Shown one piece after another: positions 35,498 to 45,014 of a DNA stretch of 64,000 nt. The notes beneath the pieces were generated by a model that had not been told where the DNA came from, ran no database searches, and saw nothing but the letters and a program-made list of their open reading frames with translations. The DNA comes from Clostridia bacterium (GTDB lineage Bacteria; Bacillota; Clostridia; Christensenellales; Borkfalkiaceae): the NCBI GenBank assembly GCA_017456055.1, contig JAFTKC010000006.1, positions 1 to 64,000 of the forward strand, in the 5' to 3' direction. Made by a program: the position numbers and the translations under genes. Every line of letters begins with the position of its first letter. Position 1 is the stretch's first letter.

Positions 35498-35526
35498 TTG
35501 CGTTTTACAATTTGTTATGATAAAAT
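35498..35526 (+). promoter_or_regulatory. Promoter of tig
   Basis: TTGCGT (35498-35503), 17-nt spacer, TAAAAT (35521-35526) preceded by TGA. A small CGCAA/TTGCG hairpin followed by TTTT (35488-35506) overlaps the -35 and may terminate rqcH. Confidence 0.65.
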
Positions 35527-35568
35527 AAATTAGAATTTAAATAGAATATAAAAGTTTAGGAGATAAAT

Positions 35569-36852
35569 ATGAAATACACTTTTGAAAAAGCAGAAAAAAG
35601 CACGGTTAAAGTCACTATCGAATTAGAAACTGTAGAATGGAAAGAAGCTAACGAAAAGGCTTACGAAAAAACTAAGGGTAGATATTCTATGCCTGGTTTT
35701 AGAAAGGGCAAAGTTCCTAAAAAGGTTTTAGAAGGCGCTTACGGAGTAGGTCTATTCTACGAAGACGCTATAAATTACGCTTTCCCAATCTATTTTGGAG
35801 ATATTTTAGATAAAGAACCATCAATCAAGGCAATCGCGCAACCTGAATTAGATATTAAGGATATTTCGGAAAACGGAATTACTATGATTGCAATCGTTCC
35901 AGTTAAACCAGAAGTTAAACTTGGTCAATACAAGGGCTTAACTTTCAAGAAGAATACTTATAGAGTAAAAGTTGACGACGTTAAGGCAGAATTAACTCGT
36001 TTACAAGAAAGAAATTCAAGAATGGTTGAAGTGGATAGAGCCGTTGAAAACGGAGATACCGTCACCATTAACTACTCTGGTAGCGTAGACGGAGTTAAGT
36101 TTGAAGGTGGCACGGCTGAAAATCAAACCTTAGTTATCGGTAGCAACACCTTTATCCCTGGCTTTGAAGAGCAAATTATCGGTATGAAAAAGGACGAAGA
36201 TAAAGATATCAACGTTAAATTCCCCGATGAATATCACGCTGAAAACCTTAAGGGTAAACCTGCAGTATTTGCTATCAAACTTCTAAAGATTGAAACTAAA
36301 GAACTTCCTGAACTAACCGACGAGTTTATTAAGGACGCAGTTGGAGCAGAAAGTTTGGACGCTTATAAAGACGAAGTTAGAGAAAGACTTAAAAAGCAAA
36401 ACGCAGATAGAACTCAAAGAGAACTTGAAGATGCAATTGTTAAAAAGATTACCGAAACTACCGAAGTTGAAATTCCAGACGCAATGATTGAATCTCAAAT
36501 CGACAATATGGTTCAAGAAATGAGTTATAGACTTTCATATCAAGGCTTAAAACTTGAAGATTACCTAACTTACTTAGGAAAGACTATGGACGACTTTAGA
36601 AACGACTATAGAGCGCAAGCAACCGAAATCGTTAAGTCACAACTCGTTATTGAAAAGATTATCGAAGAAGAAAAAATCGAAGCGACTGAAAAAGACGTTG
36701 AAAAGAGAATTGAAGAAATGGCTGAATCTCAAGGCAAAACTGCTCCTGATATCAAAAAGAACTTCAATGCTCGTCAACTTGATTACATCAAAAACGAAAT
36801 CATTATCAAAAAGTTATTCGATTTATTAAAGAAAGAAAACACGATTGAGTAA
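35569..36852 (+). CDS. tig: Trigger factor
   Basis: A ribosome-bound chaperone and peptidyl-prolyl isomerase, 427 residues. The ribosome-docking signature GFRKGKVPKK lies at about 43-52. The FKBP-like domain spans about 150-240 (GDTVTINYSGSVDG, FIPGFEEQIIGMKKDEDK). The helical C-terminal arms follow. AGGAG precedes the ATG. It is followed at 45 nt by clpP and then clpX, the classic tig-clpP-clpX order. Confidence 0.96.
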   Translation: MKYTFEKAEKSTVKVTIELETVEWKEANEKAYEKTKGRYSMPGFRKGKVPKKVLEGAYGVGLFYEDAINYAFPIYFGDILDKEPSIKAIAQPELDIKDISENGITMIAIVPVKPEVKLGQYKGLTFKKNTYRVKVDDVKAELTRLQERNSRMVEVDRAVENGDTVTINYSGSVDGVKFEGGTAENQTLVIGSNTFIPGFEEQIIGMKKDEDKDINVKFPDEYHAENLKGKPAVFAIKLLKIETKELPELTDEFIKDAVGAESLDAYKDEVRERLKKQNADRTQRELEDAIVKKITETTEVEIPDAMIESQIDNMVQEMSYRLSYQGLKLEDYLTYLGKTMDDFRNDYRAQATEIVKSQLVIEKIIEEEKIEATEKDVEKRIEEMAESQGKTAPDIKKNFNARQLDYIKNEIIIKKLFDLLKKENTIE

Positions 36853-36896
36853 TAAATTTAGATAAATAGGATATAATTTACAAGGAGGCTTTTGTG

Positions 36897-37493
36897 ATGG
36901 AAATTAAAAATACCGTCGTTCCTTACGTTATTGAAAACACGGGTAAAGGCGAAAGAAGTTATGATATTTATTCAAGGCTTTTAGAAGATAGAATAATTTT
37001 CTTAACGGGTGAAATTAACGACGCCGTTGCCGACACTATAGTTGCGCAACTAATTTACTTAGAGGGAAAAGATCCTGATAAAGATATTTGCCTATACATC
37101 AACAGCCCTGGTGGAAGCGTGACGGCAGGTATGGCTATCTACGACACTATGAATTATATCAAATGTGACGTTAGCACTATTTGTATTGGTATTGCCGCTA
37201 GTATGGGCGCGTTCTTGCTCTCAAGTGGAACTAAGGGCAAAAGATACGCTCTCGCTAATAGCGAAATTATGATTCACCAACCTTTAGGTGGGGCGCAAGG
37301 TCAAGCGAGCGACATTAAGATTCAATCAGACCACATTATGAAAACTAAAGCGCGCTTAAACTCAATTCTCGCTAAAAATAGTGGAAAGCCTATCGAACAA
37401 GTAGAGAAAGATACCGATAGAGATAATTATTTGTCGGCTGAAGATGCAAAAGAATACGGACTTATCGACGAAATATTTGTTAAACGTCCGTAG
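36897..37493 (+). CDS. clpP: ATP-dependent Clp protease proteolytic subunit
   Basis: Serine peptidase that forms the tetradecameric chamber. Catalytic triad: S102 in [10 protein letters not shown]127 in [13 protein letters not shown] and D176 in [16 protein letters not shown] (36882-36888) suits the ATG at 36897 (8 nt) better than the overlapping GTG at 36894; 198 residues. It lies 15 nt before clp[17 protein letters not shown] is the oxyanion/hinge region. Single copy in this window. Confidence 0.96.
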   Translation: MEIKNTVVPYVIENTGKGERSYDIYSRLLEDRIIFLTGEINDAVADTIVAQLIYLEGKDPDKDICLYINSPGGSVTAGMAIYDTMNYIKCDVSTICIGIAASMGAFLLSSGTKGKRYALANSEIMIHQPLGGAQGQASDIKIQSDHIMKTKARLNSILAKNSGKPIEQVEKDTDRDNYLSAEDAKEYGLIDEIFVKRP

Positions 37494-37508
37494 TTAAAAC
37501 GGAGATTT

Positions 37509-38741
37509 ATGAGAAACGATAACCAACAACTAACTTGTTCTTTTTGTGGAAAATCTAAAGAACTTACACGTAGACTTATCGCAGGGCCTAACGGCATTTA
37601 TATTTGCGACGAGTGTATTGAAGTTTGCAATCAAATAATGCAAGAAGATGCGCAAAAAGGGGAAGAGCAAGGGCAGATAAAACTTCTTAAGCCTGTAGAG
37701 ATTAAGAAAAAGTTAGACGAATATATCGTTGGACAAGACGAGGCGAAAAAAGTTTTATCGGTAGCCGTTTACAATCATTATAAGAGAATAAGTTTAGCCA
37801 CTAAAAAGGACGACGTGGAACTCGACAAGAGCAACATTTTGCTTTTAGGTCCTACCGGAAGTGGCAAGACCTTGCTTGCAAAGACTCTCGCTAAGATTTT
37901 AGACGTGCCCTTTGCCGTTGCCGATGCAACTACTTTAACTGAGGCGGGCTACGTTGGGGAAGACGTTGAAAATATTCTTCTTAAACTTATTCAAAATGCA
38001 GATTTCAATATAGAAAAGGCTCAAAGGGGCATTATCTATATTGACGAGATTGATAAAATCGCTAGAAAAACCGAAAACGTTTCTATTACTAGAGACGTTT
38101 CAGGCGAAGGAGTGCAACAAGCCCTTCTTAAGATTATTGAAAGCACGGTTGCGAGCGTTCCACCACAAGGCGGAAGAAAAAATCCTCAACAAGAGTGCAT
38201 TAGAATCGACACCACTAATATATTGTTTATTTGTGGCGGCGCGTTCGTTGGGCTCGACGAGATTATTTCTAAGAGAAGAGAAAATTCTTCTTTGGGCTTC
38301 GGTGGTAGCGTTAAAGTTCGTGACGACGCTAAAAAGGACGCTTTGATTCGCGACGTTCAACCGCAAGATTTAATAAAATACGGCTTAATCCCTGAGTTCG
38401 TGGGAAGAGTACCAATTACTGTTGGACTTCATCCACTTGACGAAAAGGCGCTAGTGAACATTATGACCGAGCCTAAGAATGCGCTAGTTAAGCAATATAA
38501 GAAACTTATAGGGCTAGACAACGTGGAACTTGAGATAACTGACGGAGCGGTTAGTGCCGTTGCTAAAAAGGTAATAGAGTTAAAGACGGGCGCTAGGGGA
38601 CTTAGAACGATATTTGAAAGTCTTATGATTGACACTATGTACGATTTGCCTAGTGGCGACGATATTGAAAAAGTGGTAGTTGACGAAGAAGTAGTAGTAA
38701 ACGGCTCTCACCCAAAAATTATTAGAAGAAAAATTGCTTAA
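37509..38741 (+). CDS. clpX: Clp protease ATP-binding subunit ClpX
   Basis: AAA+ unfoldase that feeds substrates to ClpP, 410 residues. The N-terminal zinc-binding domain has CSFCGK and CDECIEVC. Walker A GPTGSGKT is at about 115-122, pore loop GYVG at about 146-149, Walker [12 protein letters not shown], sensor and arginine-finger regions follow, and the ClpP-contact loop reads SSLGFGG. The usually invariant RKH loop reads RKN (GGRKNPQQE, about 221). GGAG precedes the start. It ends the tig-clpP-clpX unit at a strong terminator. Confidence 0.96.
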   Translation: MRNDNQQLTCSFCGKSKELTRRLIAGPNGIYICDECIEVCNQIMQEDAQKGEEQGQIKLLKPVEIKKKLDEYIVGQDEAKKVLSVAVYNHYKRISLATKKDDVELDKSNILLLGPTGSGKTLLAKTLAKILDVPFAVADATTLTEAGYVGEDVENILLKLIQNADFNIEKAQRGIIYIDEIDKIARKTENVSITRDVSGEGVQQALLKIIESTVASVPPQGGRKNPQQECIRIDTTNILFICGGAFVGLDEIISKRRENSSLGFGGSVKVRDDAKKDALIRDVQPQDLIKYGLIPEFVGRVPITVGLHPLDEKALVNIMTEPKNALVKQYKKLIGLDNVELEITDGAVSAVAKKVIELKTGARGLRTIFESLMIDTMYDLPSGDDIEKVVVDEEVVVNGSHPKIIRRKIA

Positions 38742-38766
38742 AAAGTGGGAGTTATCCCACTTTTTT
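38741..38766 (+). terminator. Terminator after clpX
   Basis: AAAAAGTGGGA, GTTA loop, TCCCACTTTTTT, starting at the clpX stop codon. Confidence 0.9.
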
Positions 38767-38877
38767 CAAGAAAAATTTTTTAGAAAATCAAAAAAATTTT
38801 TAAAAATCTACAAAAAACTTAATAAAAAATATCTCGAAAAAATTATAAAAAAATTTAAAAAAAGAGATAAAAAACGT
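38767..38877 (+). promoter_or_regulatory. A-tract-rich upstream region (UP-element-like) of the ribosomal promoter
   Basis: About 110 nt of almost only A and T with repeated runs of A5-A7 and T5-T6 directly before the -35 box. Such tracts bend DNA and can bind the RNA polymerase alpha C-terminal domain. No gene is present. Confidence 0.5.
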
Positions 38878-38907
38878 TTGACAAGCCCTTGATTTATAGT
38901 TTATAAT
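38878..38907 (+). promoter_or_regulatory. Promoter of the S10-spc-alpha superoperon
   Basis: Perfect TTGACA (38878-38883), 18-nt spacer, perfect TATAAT (38902-38907). Confidence 0.88.
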
Positions 38908-38913
38908 GTTTAG

Positions 38914-39157
38914 GCTGTGTAATCTGGGTTGATACTGGAAGTTACTTAAATCGAGCAAATCGATAGATAATTTCAGTTGACAAGTGTGGAGGCAAGACCT
39001 CTGCGACTAACTTCAAATAAAGAATTAGTAAAGTCATTCGCAGCGACTTAAAAAAATTTAAGTATCGGCGAATGATTTTTTTATTTACTGAATTCGACAC
39101 ACACGGCGGAGTTTACAGCACACACAGTAAAAGTTAGGTAAAAGGAGAAAAACAAAA
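38914..39157 (+). promoter_or_regulatory. Long structured leader of the ribosomal operon with attenuator
   Basis: About 240 nt are untranslated before rpsJ. Hairpins visible in order: ATCGA/TCGAT (about 38953-38967), GAGG/CCTC (about 38988-39001), and CTAACTTC/GAATTAG (about 39007-39028, one bulge). An intrinsic terminator and an unstructured stretch to the AGGAG of rpsJ follow. The CTAACTTC/GAATTAG hairpin ends just before the terminator stem, so alternative folding is possible. This layout suits autogenous control by a ribosomal protein or control by growth rate. Confidence 0.6.
39034..39082 (+). terminator. Intrinsic terminator inside the ribosomal operon leader
   Basis: TCATTCGC (39034-39041) pairs with GCGAATGA (39068-39075), with an inner ACTTAAA/TTTAAGT stem, followed by T7 (39076-39082). 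Because it lies between the promoter and rpsJ it must be conditional. Confidence 0.8.
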
Positions 39158-39457
39158 ATGGCAAGTCAAAAAATTAGAATTAAACTTATGTCTTACGACG
39201 TTGAAATGCTAGATCAAGCAGCATCAAAAATCGTAGAGACCATGCAAAAGTCGGGTGCAAAAATTAGTGGACCTATTCCACTACCAACCGAAAAGGAAAT
39301 CGTGACGATTTTACGTTCTCCACACAAGTATAAAGATTCAAGAGAACAATTCGAAATTAGAACGCACAAAAGACTTATCGATATCTATTCACCAAACGTG
39401 AAACTTTTAGACAGTATTCACTTACCAGCAGGCGTAGATATCAAAATCAAATTGTAA
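39158..39457 (+). CDS. rpsJ: 30S ribosomal protein S10 (NusE)
   Basis: 99 residues, full length. It starts [20 protein letters not shown] and contains [13 protein letters not shown] and the conserved [15 protein letters not shown]. It is part of the 30S head and also acts as NusE in antitermination, which is of interest here because a terminator sits in its leader. It is the first gene of the superoperon. AGGAG lies 9-10 nt before the ATG. Confidence 0.97.
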   Translation: MASQKIRIKLMSYDVEMLDQAASKIVETMQKSGAKISGPIPLPTEKEIVTILRSPHKYKDSREQFEIRTHKRLIDIYSPNVKLLDSIHLPAGVDIKIKL

Positions 39458-39499
39458 AAAAATAAAACATTATATAATATACGGAGGTGAACTTTATCT

Positions 39500-40144
39500 A
39501 TGAATAAAGCAATCATTGGAAGAAAGTTAGGTATGACTCAACTTTTTTCAGCAGACGGCAAAGTTATTCCGGTGACCGTAATTGAGGCTGGTCCTTGTGC
39601 GGTTGTACAGGTTAAAACTTTGGAACGCGATGGATATTCAGCAATCAAGTTAGGATTTGAAGAAGTTGCTGAAAAGGACGTTAAGAGAAAATTGAATAAG
39701 CCTGAAGCAGGTTTATTCGCAAAAACCGGCGTTAAGCCTATGAAAGTTCTAAAAGAATTTAGAACTGAAGACGCTGAAACCAAAACCGTTGGCGACGTTA
39801 TCACTTGTGACGTTTTCCAAGCAGGCGACAAAATCGACGTGACTGGCATGTCGAAAGGTCACGGTTTCTCGGGCGTTATTAAAAGATGGAACAACCACAG
39901 ACTTAAAGAAACTCACGGTGTAGGCCCTGTACACAGAGAAGTAGGTTCTCTCGGTGCAATCAGTTCACCATCAAGAGTTTTTAAGAATCATCACATGCCT
40001 GGTCAATATGGACATGAAAAAGTGACCGTATTGAACTTAGAGGTAGTAAAGGTCGACAAGGAAAGAAACGTAATTCTCGTTAAGGGCGCTGTACCAGGCC
40101 CAGTTAAGGGAATCGTCACCTTGAGAAATACTGTTAAAGCGTAA
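39500..40144 (+). CDS. rplC: 50S ribosomal protein L3
   Basis: 214 residues, typical length. [15 protein letters not shown] opens the protein. The central finger that reaches the peptidyl transferase centre reads [15 protein letters not shown], followed by the conserved [25 protein letters not shown] lies about 14 nt before the ATG. Second gene of the S10 group, 42 nt after rpsJ. Confidence 0.97.
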   Translation: MNKAIIGRKLGMTQLFSADGKVIPVTVIEAGPCAVVQVKTLERDGYSAIKLGFEEVAEKDVKRKLNKPEAGLFAKTGVKPMKVLKEFRTEDAETKTVGDVITCDVFQAGDKIDVTGMSKGHGFSGVIKRWNNHRLKETHGVGPVHREVGSLGAISSPSRVFKNHHMPGQYGHEKVTVLNLEVVKVDKERNVILVKGAVPGPVKGIVTLRNTVKA

Positions 40145-40155
40145 GGAGAAAGATT

Positions 40156-40779
40156 ATGCCAAGTGTTAAATTGTATGATATGAAGAAAAACGAAGTTGGT
40201 AATCTTGAACTTAACGAAGTTTTATTCAACGCAGAATATAATGAACCTGTAATTCACCAAGCAGTAGTCACCAGACTTTGCAACGAAAGACAGGGAACCA
40301 AGAGCACCTTAACCAGAAGCGAAGTTCGCGGAGGCGGTGCAAAACCTTGGAGACAAAAAGGAACTGGTAGAGCAAGACAAGGTTCTATTAGAAGTCCACA
40401 ATGGGTAAAGGGTGGCGTAGTATTCGCACCAAAGAGCAGAGACTTCTCAAAGAAGATGAATGCAAAAGCAAAAGAAGTTGCACTTTTCTCTGCGCTTTCA
40501 CAAAAAATCAGAGACGAAGAAGTTTTCTTTATTGACGATATAAAATCAGAAGGTAAAACCAAAGAGATGGTTGCTTTCTTAAAGGCTTTCGGGGCAGATA
40601 AGAGCGTGTTAATCGTTATGGATAACAGCGACCCAATGGTACTAAGAGCATGCGCAAACATCAAGGCAATCACCACTATCAATTCAGCGCTATTAAGCAC
40701 GTATGAAGTTGTTAGAAACGCTAAGATTTTAATCTCTAAGAAGGCTGTAGAACAAATCGAGGAGGCTTACGGGAAATAA
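40156..40779 (+). CDS. rplD: 50S ribosomal protein L4
   Basis: 207 residues. The extended tunnel loop reads RSEVRGGGAKPWRQKGTGRARQG (shown here in part: GGGAKPWRQKGTGRARQG). It is an exit-tunnel protein and the macrolide-resistance site region. In gamma-proteobacteria L4 also represses this operon through its leader, so it is one candidate regulator of the structured leader upstream. The stop codon overlaps the rplW start (TAATG). Confidence 0.97.
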   Translation: MPSVKLYDMKKNEVGNLELNEVLFNAEYNEPVIHQAVVTRLCNERQGTKSTLTRSEVRGGGAKPWRQKGTGRARQGSIRSPQWVKGGVVFAPKSRDFSKKMNAKAKEVALFSALSQKIRDEEVFFIDDIKSEGKTKEMVAFLKAFGADKSVLIVMDNSDPMVLRACANIKAITTINSALLSTYEVVRNAKILISKKAVEQIEEAYGK

Positions 40780-41069
40780 TGGCTGCACACGATATTATTA
40801 TTAAACCGCTTCTTTCAGAAAAGAGTTATGCGGGAATTAAAGACAAGAAATATTACTTTATAGTTAAGAAGAGCGCTAATAAGACTGAAATTAAACTTGC
40901 AGTTGAAGCAATCTTCGGTGTAAAAGTAGACAAGGTAAACACGGCTAACGTTAGAGGTAAACTCAAGAGACAAGGTAGAAACGAAGGTTATACTTCAGAC
41001 TACAAGAAGGCTGCCGTTACCCTCAAAAAAGACAGTAAATCTATCGAATTCTTCGATTCATTGTCTTAA
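40779..41069 (+). CDS. rplW: 50S ribosomal protein L23
   Basis: 96 residues. It starts AAHDIIIKPLLSEKSYAGI and contains VEAIFGVKVDKVNTANVRGK. L23 lies at the tunnel exit and docks trigger factor and SRP; tig is also in this window. Its ATG shares one base with the rplD stop, a sign of coupled translation. Confidence 0.96.
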   Translation: MAAHDIIIKPLLSEKSYAGIKDKKYYFIVKKSANKTEIKLAVEAIFGVKVDKVNTANVRGKLKRQGRNEGYTSDYKKAAVTLKKDSKSIEFFDSLS

Positions 41070-41090
41070 TCATAGGTGGAGGAAAGATAA

Positions 41091-41918
41091 ATGGCTATTA
41101 AAAGATATAAACCGACTTCGTCTGCTCGCCGTTTTATGACGGTTAGCGCGTTTGACGAAATAACGGCAAAAAAACCTGAAAAATCACTTCTCGAAGACCA
41201 AAGAAAGAGTGGTGGTAGAAACTTCCAGGGTAAAATAACAGTTCGCCACATCGGTGGTGGAAACAGAAGAAAGTATCGTATTATCGACTTCAAGCGTTGT
41301 AAGGACGGTGTTCCAGCAACCGTTAAGTCAATCGAATACGATCCAAACCGTAGTGCAAACATCGCTTTATTATATTATGCAGACGGCGCAAAGACTTATA
41401 TCCTTGCACCTGTAGGCTTAAAAGTAGGCGATAAGGTTCTTTCAGGACCTACCGCAGATATCAAGGCAGGAAACGCTCTTGCATTAAAGGATATCCCTGT
41501 AGGTACCATGGTTCATAATATTGAAATGCAACCTGGCAAAGGCGGTCAAATCGCACGTGCTGCAGGTATGAGCGCTCAAATTATGGCAAGAGATGAAAAA
41601 TACGTGACCATTAAGATGCCTAGTGGCGAAATGAGATATATTCTCGCAACCTGCAAGGCTACTATCGGTCAAGTTGGCAACTTAGAACATGAAATTATCA
41701 GAGTTGGTAAGGCTGGTAAAACCAGATATATGGGCATTCGTCCATCAGTTCGTGGTGTTGTTATGAACCCATGCGATCACCCTCACGGTGGTGGTGAAGG
41801 TAAATCACCGGTTGGTATGCCTGGTCCGGTGACTCCTTGGGGTAAACCTGCTCTCGGTTATAAGACCAGAAAGCATAAGAAAGCATCCAACAAACTTATC
41901 ATTACTAGGATAAATTAA
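41091..41918 (+). CDS. rplB: 50S ribosomal protein L2
   Basis: 275 residues, full length, with an OB-fold and SH3-like core. The C-terminal peptidyl-transferase signature reads [19 protein letters not shown], containing the invariant His essential for peptide-bond formation. GGAGG-type ribosome binding site (GGTGGAGGAAAG) precedes the ATG. Universal subunit-association protein. Confidence 0.97.
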   Translation: MAIKRYKPTSSARRFMTVSAFDEITAKKPEKSLLEDQRKSGGRNFQGKITVRHIGGGNRRKYRIIDFKRCKDGVPATVKSIEYDPNRSANIALLYYADGAKTYILAPVGLKVGDKVLSGPTADIKAGNALALKDIPVGTMVHNIEMQPGKGGQIARAAGMSAQIMARDEKYVTIKMPSGEMRYILATCKATIGQVGNLEHEIIRVGKAGKTRYMGIRPSVRGVVMNPCDHPHGGGEGKSPVGMPGPVTPWGKPALGYKTRKHKKASNKLIITRIN

Positions 41919-41928
41919 GGAGAGCAAC

Positions 41929-42210
41929 ATGAGTAGAAGTGTTAAAAAAGGTCCTTTCGTGGAACCTAAACTCTTAAAGAGAATAGAAGAATTAAACGAA
42001 AAAAATGAAAAGAAGGTCTTAAAGACTTGGTCAAGGTCTTCTACAATATTCCCACAAATGGTTGGACACACTATCGCTGTATACGACGGTAGAAAGCACG
42101 TTCCAGTATACGTGACCGAAGATATGGTTGGTTGCAAACTCGGTGAGTTCGCTCCTACTAGAACCTTCAAGGGCCACGCAGGTTCGGAAAAGTCAACCGG
42201 TGGAAGATAA
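41929..42210 (+). CDS. rpsS: 30S ribosomal protein S19
   Basis: 93 residues. [18 protein letters not shown] at the start and [22 protein letters not shown] in the middle are the family signatures. It binds 16S rRNA in the 30S head with S13, encoded later in the same superoperon. AAGGAGAG precedes the ATG. Confidence 0.97.
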   Translation: MSRSVKKGPFVEPKLLKRIEELNEKNEKKVLKTWSRSSTIFPQMVGHTIAVYDGRKHVPVYVTEDMVGCKLGEFAPTRTFKGHAGSEKSTGGR

Positions 42211-42227
42211 GCGCAGGAGGTCTTAAA

Positions 42228-42614
42228 ATGGCAAAGAATTTAAGAGAAAAAACTGCTAGAATAGCAGAAAATAAAGACAGACGTCCAAGAGCGATTGCTA
42301 AGCACGTAAGAATTTCACCATACAAGGTAAGAATCGTGCTTGACATCATCAGGGGCAAGAGTTATAGAGAAGCGCTTGCAATTTTGGAAAACACTCCAAA
42401 GTCTGCATCTGAACCAATTAGAAAGGTTTTGATGAGTGCAGGTGCTAACGCGGAAAACAATCTTGGAATGAGCAAGGACAATTTGTTTGTTGCTGCTTGT
42501 TATGCTGACCAAGGTCCAACTCTTAAGAGAGTTCAACCGGTTTCTAAAGGTAGAGCATACAGAATATTAAAGCGTACCAGCCACATCACCGTTGTGTTGG
42601 ACGCTAAGGAATAG
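42228..42614 (+). CDS. rplV: 50S ribosomal protein L22
   Basis: 128 residues. Conserved core: [21 protein letters not shown] and the hairpin [22 protein letters not shown], whose tip lines the exit tunnel. It carries a 17-residue charged N-terminal extension ([17 protein letters not shown]) before the usual start. GGAGG precedes the ATG. Confidence 0.96.
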   Translation: MAKNLREKTARIAENKDRRPRAIAKHVRISPYKVRIVLDIIRGKSYREALAILENTPKSASEPIRKVLMSAGANAENNLGMSKDNLFVAACYADQGPTLKRVQPVSKGRAYRILKRTSHITVVLDAKE

Positions 42615-42630
42615 GAGTAGGAGGAGCAGT

Positions 42631-43299
42631 ATGGGACAAAAAGTTAATCCACACGGTTTAAGAGTGGGAATTAATAAAGATTGGGATTCGCATTGGTTTG
42701 TTGAGAAGAAAGATTTTGCTTCAAATATCAAAGAAGATAACGAAATCCGTAATTTATTAAAGAAAAAATATTATCAAGCAGCAATTTCAAAGATCGTAAT
42801 CGAAAAAATTGCTACGAAAGTTATAATCAAAATTTTCACTGCGCGTCCAGGCGTTCTAATTGGAAAGCAAGGTAGCGAAATTGAAGTAATCAAAAAGTTA
42901 GTTGCTAAAATCTGCAAGGGTAAACAAATTTCAGTAAATATTACCGAAGTTAAAAAGCCTGATGCAGACGCTCAACTCGTAGCAGAAGGTATTGCTGCGC
43001 AACTCGAAAAACGTGTATCGTTTAGAAGAGCAATGAAGCAAGCAATTTCTAGAAGCATGAGAAGTGGAATCAAAGGTATTAAGGTTTCAGTTAGCGGAAG
43101 ACTTGACGGTGCGGAAATCGCTCGTAGTGAACACTATCATGAGGGCTCAATTCCACTTCAAACGTTGAGAGCCGATATCGAATATGGTGTTGCAGAAGCG
43201 CATACCACTTTCGGTGTAATCGGTATCAAATGTTGGATATATAAAGGCGAAATTATCGGTGCCCCAAAGAAGAAAAATGCTGAAGGAGGCGAAGCTTAA
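42631..43299 (+). CDS. rpsC: 30S ribosomal protein S3
   Basis: 222 residues. [21 protein letters not shown] opens the protein, and the KH motif region [16 protein letters not shown] and [26 protein letters not shown] are clear. The frame is open from an ATG at 42592 inside rplV, but GGAGGAG just before 42631 marks the real start. Part of the mRNA entry channel with S4 and S5. Confidence 0.97.
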   Translation: MGQKVNPHGLRVGINKDWDSHWFVEKKDFASNIKEDNEIRNLLKKKYYQAAISKIVIEKIATKVIIKIFTARPGVLIGKQGSEIEVIKKLVAKICKGKQISVNITEVKKPDADAQLVAEGIAAQLEKRVSFRRAMKQAISRSMRSGIKGIKVSVSGRLDGAEIARSEHYHEGSIPLQTLRADIEYGVAEAHTTFGVIGIKCWIYKGEIIGAPKKKNAEGGEA

Positions 43300-43301
43300 T
43301 T

Positions 43302-43748
43302 ATGTTGATGCCTAAGAGAGTTAAAAGAAGAAGAGTTCATCGTGGCAGAATGACCGGCAAATGTACTAAAGGCAACAAGATTGCTTACGGTGAATACGGT
43401 TTAGTTGCAACTGAACCGGGTTGGATCAAATCAAATCAAATTGAAGCAGCCCGTGTTGCAATGACTAGATTTATTAAACGTGGTGGTAAGGTATGGATTG
43501 ACATATTCCCACACAAACCAGTGACCAAGAAACCTGCCGACAGCCGTATGGGTAGTGGTAAAGGTTCAGTAGAATACTGGGTAGCAGTAGTAAAGCCAGG
43601 CAGAGTATTATTTGAAATGGCTGGCGTATCAGAAGATATTGCTAAGGAGGCTATGCGTCTTGCTGGACACAAACTTCCGGTAAAAACCAAGTTTGTTAAG
43701 AAAGAAGTTGTAGCAGAAGAAATAATTGAAGAAGGCGGTGAAGGTTAA
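43302..43748 (+). CDS. rplP: 50S ribosomal protein L16
   Basis: 148 residues. The [20 protein letters not shown] start (second Met at 43308) and [22 protein letters not shown]-like tRNA-contact region (visible here as [20 protein letters not shown]) are present. Either ATG could be used; GGAGG at 43285 is 12 nt from the first. The last 10 residues form an acidic tail. The stop overlaps the rpmC start (TAATG). Confidence 0.96.
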   Translation: MLMPKRVKRRRVHRGRMTGKCTKGNKIAYGEYGLVATEPGWIKSNQIEAARVAMTRFIKRGGKVWIDIFPHKPVTKKPADSRMGSGKGSVEYWVAVVKPGRVLFEMAGVSEDIAKEAMRLAGHKLPVKTKFVKKEVVAEEIIEEGGEG

Positions 43749-43948
43749 TGAAAACGAAAGAACTTCACGAATTAACGGTAGAAGAATTGAACACTAAACT
43801 TAAAGAACTTTCTGAAGAGTTGTTTAACCTTCGTTTCCGTCACGCAATAGGACAACTTGAAAATCCTGCATCAATCAAAAACTGCAAGAAGGAAATTGCA
43901 AGGGTTAAAACCATTTTGAGAGAGAAAGAAATCAAGGCAAAGGCGTAG
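43748..43948 (+). CDS. rpmC: 50S ribosomal protein L29
   Basis: 66 residues, two-helix hairpin. ELHELTVEELNTKLKELSEE, then LFNLRFRHAIGQLENPASIK and the RVKTILREKE end are typical. The start shares a base with the rplP stop. It is a peripheral tunnel-exit protein next to L23. Confidence 0.96.
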   Translation: MKTKELHELTVEELNTKLKELSEELFNLRFRHAIGQLENPASIKNCKKEIARVKTILREKEIKAKA

Positions 43949-43960
43949 GAGTAGAAAGAT

Positions 43961-44215
43961 ATGGAAAGAAATTTAAGAAAAGAAAGAGTTGGAATAGTAG
44001 TTTCCGACAAGATGGATAAGACTGTAGTAGTTGCCATCGAAGAAAGATTCAAACACCCTTTGTACAAAAAGACAGTTAAGAAAACCCACAAATTCAAGGC
44101 TCACGACGAGTTGAACGCATGTGGAGTAGGCGATAAAGTTTTAATCGTAGAAACTAGAAAACTTTCTAAGGATAAAAACTGGAGAGTAGCCGAAATTATC
44201 GAAAAGGCTAAGTAA
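43961..44215 (+). CDS. rpsQ: 30S ribosomal protein S17
   Basis: 84 residues, OB-fold. [39 protein letters not shown] and a [12 protein letters not shown] end are the family hallmarks. Primary 16S rRNA binder. It lies 12 nt after rpmC with a GGAG upstream. Confidence 0.97.
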   Translation: MERNLRKERVGIVVSDKMDKTVVVAIEERFKHPLYKKTVKKTHKFKAHDELNACGVGDKVLIVETRKLSKDKNWRVAEIIEKAK

Positions 44216-44226
44216 GGAGGCGCAAA

Positions 44227-44595
44227 ATGATACAACCATTTACAAGATTAAAAGCAGCAGATAACTCTGGTGCAAAAGAAATAATGTGTATTAAAGTTTT
44301 GGGCGGATCTTTTAGAAGAAGCGGTAATATCGGTGACGTTATCGTAGCAAGTGTTAAAACTGCTACCCCTGGTGGCGCTGTTAAAAAGGGAGACGTAGTT
44401 AAGGCAGTTATCGTTAGATCAACCTCTGGTGTTAGAAGAAAGGACGGCACCTATGTTAGATTCGACGAAAACGCTGCAGTAATTATCGACGCACAAAAAC
44501 AACCAAAAGGCACTCGTATTTTTGGGCCTATAGCAAGAGAACTTCGTGATAAAGATTATATGCGTATAATTTCACTTGCGCCCGAAGTGTTATAA
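44227..44595 (+). CDS. rplN: 50S ribosomal protein L14
   Basis: 122 residues, canonical length. [20 protein letters not shown] starts the protein, then [15 protein letters not shown] and [20 protein letters not shown]. It contacts 16S rRNA across the subunit interface and is the RsfS silencing-factor target. AAGGAGG lies before the ATG. Confidence 0.97.
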   Translation: MIQPFTRLKAADNSGAKEIMCIKVLGGSFRRSGNIGDVIVASVKTATPGGAVKKGDVVKAVIVRSTSGVRRKDGTYVRFDENAAVIIDAQKQPKGTRIFGPIARELRDKDYMRIISLAPEVL

Positions 44596-44606
44596 GGAGA
44601 AAACTC

Positions 44607-44999
44607 ATGAAAGTTAAAAAGAACGACACGGTTTTAGTTATAACTGGTAAGGACGCAGGCAAAACGGCAAAAGTTTTGGTTGCTCTTCCCAAGGATAACA
44701 AAGTAGTAGTTGACGGAATCAACGTACAAAAAAAGCATAAAAAGGCTAGAAGCGCTCAAGAAGTTAGTTCTATACAAAACCAATCAGGCGCTATCGACGC
44801 TTCAAACGTATTAGTAGTTTGCCCAACTTGCAACAAAGCAGTTAGAGTTGCATACAAAATTGAAGGGGATAAGAAACTTCGTATCTGCAAAAAGTGCGGA
44901 GCATTCTTAGACGCTACTAAAGAAGTTGCTGAAGTTAAAAAGGCTACTAAGAGAAAAACGAAGAAGGCTGCTGCAGAAACTCCTGCAGAGGCAAACTAA
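44607..44999 (+). CDS. rplX: 50S ribosomal protein L24 with extended C-terminus
   Basis: 130 residues against about 100-105 in most bacteria. The KOW core is [19 protein letters not shown]. The zinc-type pairs CPTC (about 72-75) and CKKC (about 92-95) are intact. After CGAFLD comes a Lys/Ala-rich tail of about 30 residues ([20 protein letters not shown]), low in complexity and probably flexible on the ribosome surface. It starts 50S assembly. AGGAG precedes the ATG. Confidence 0.96.
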   Translation: MKVKKNDTVLVITGKDAGKTAKVLVALPKDNKVVVDGINVQKKHKKARSAQEVSSIQNQSGAIDASNVLVVCPTCNKAVRVAYKIEGDKKLRICKKCGAFLDATKEVAEVKKATKRKTKKAAAETPAEAN

Positions 45000-45014
45000 C
45001 GGAGGTAAACGGAA

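Noticed and set aside
40254-40700. 148-residue open frame on the minus strand
   Set aside because: Antisense to rplD; no start signals.
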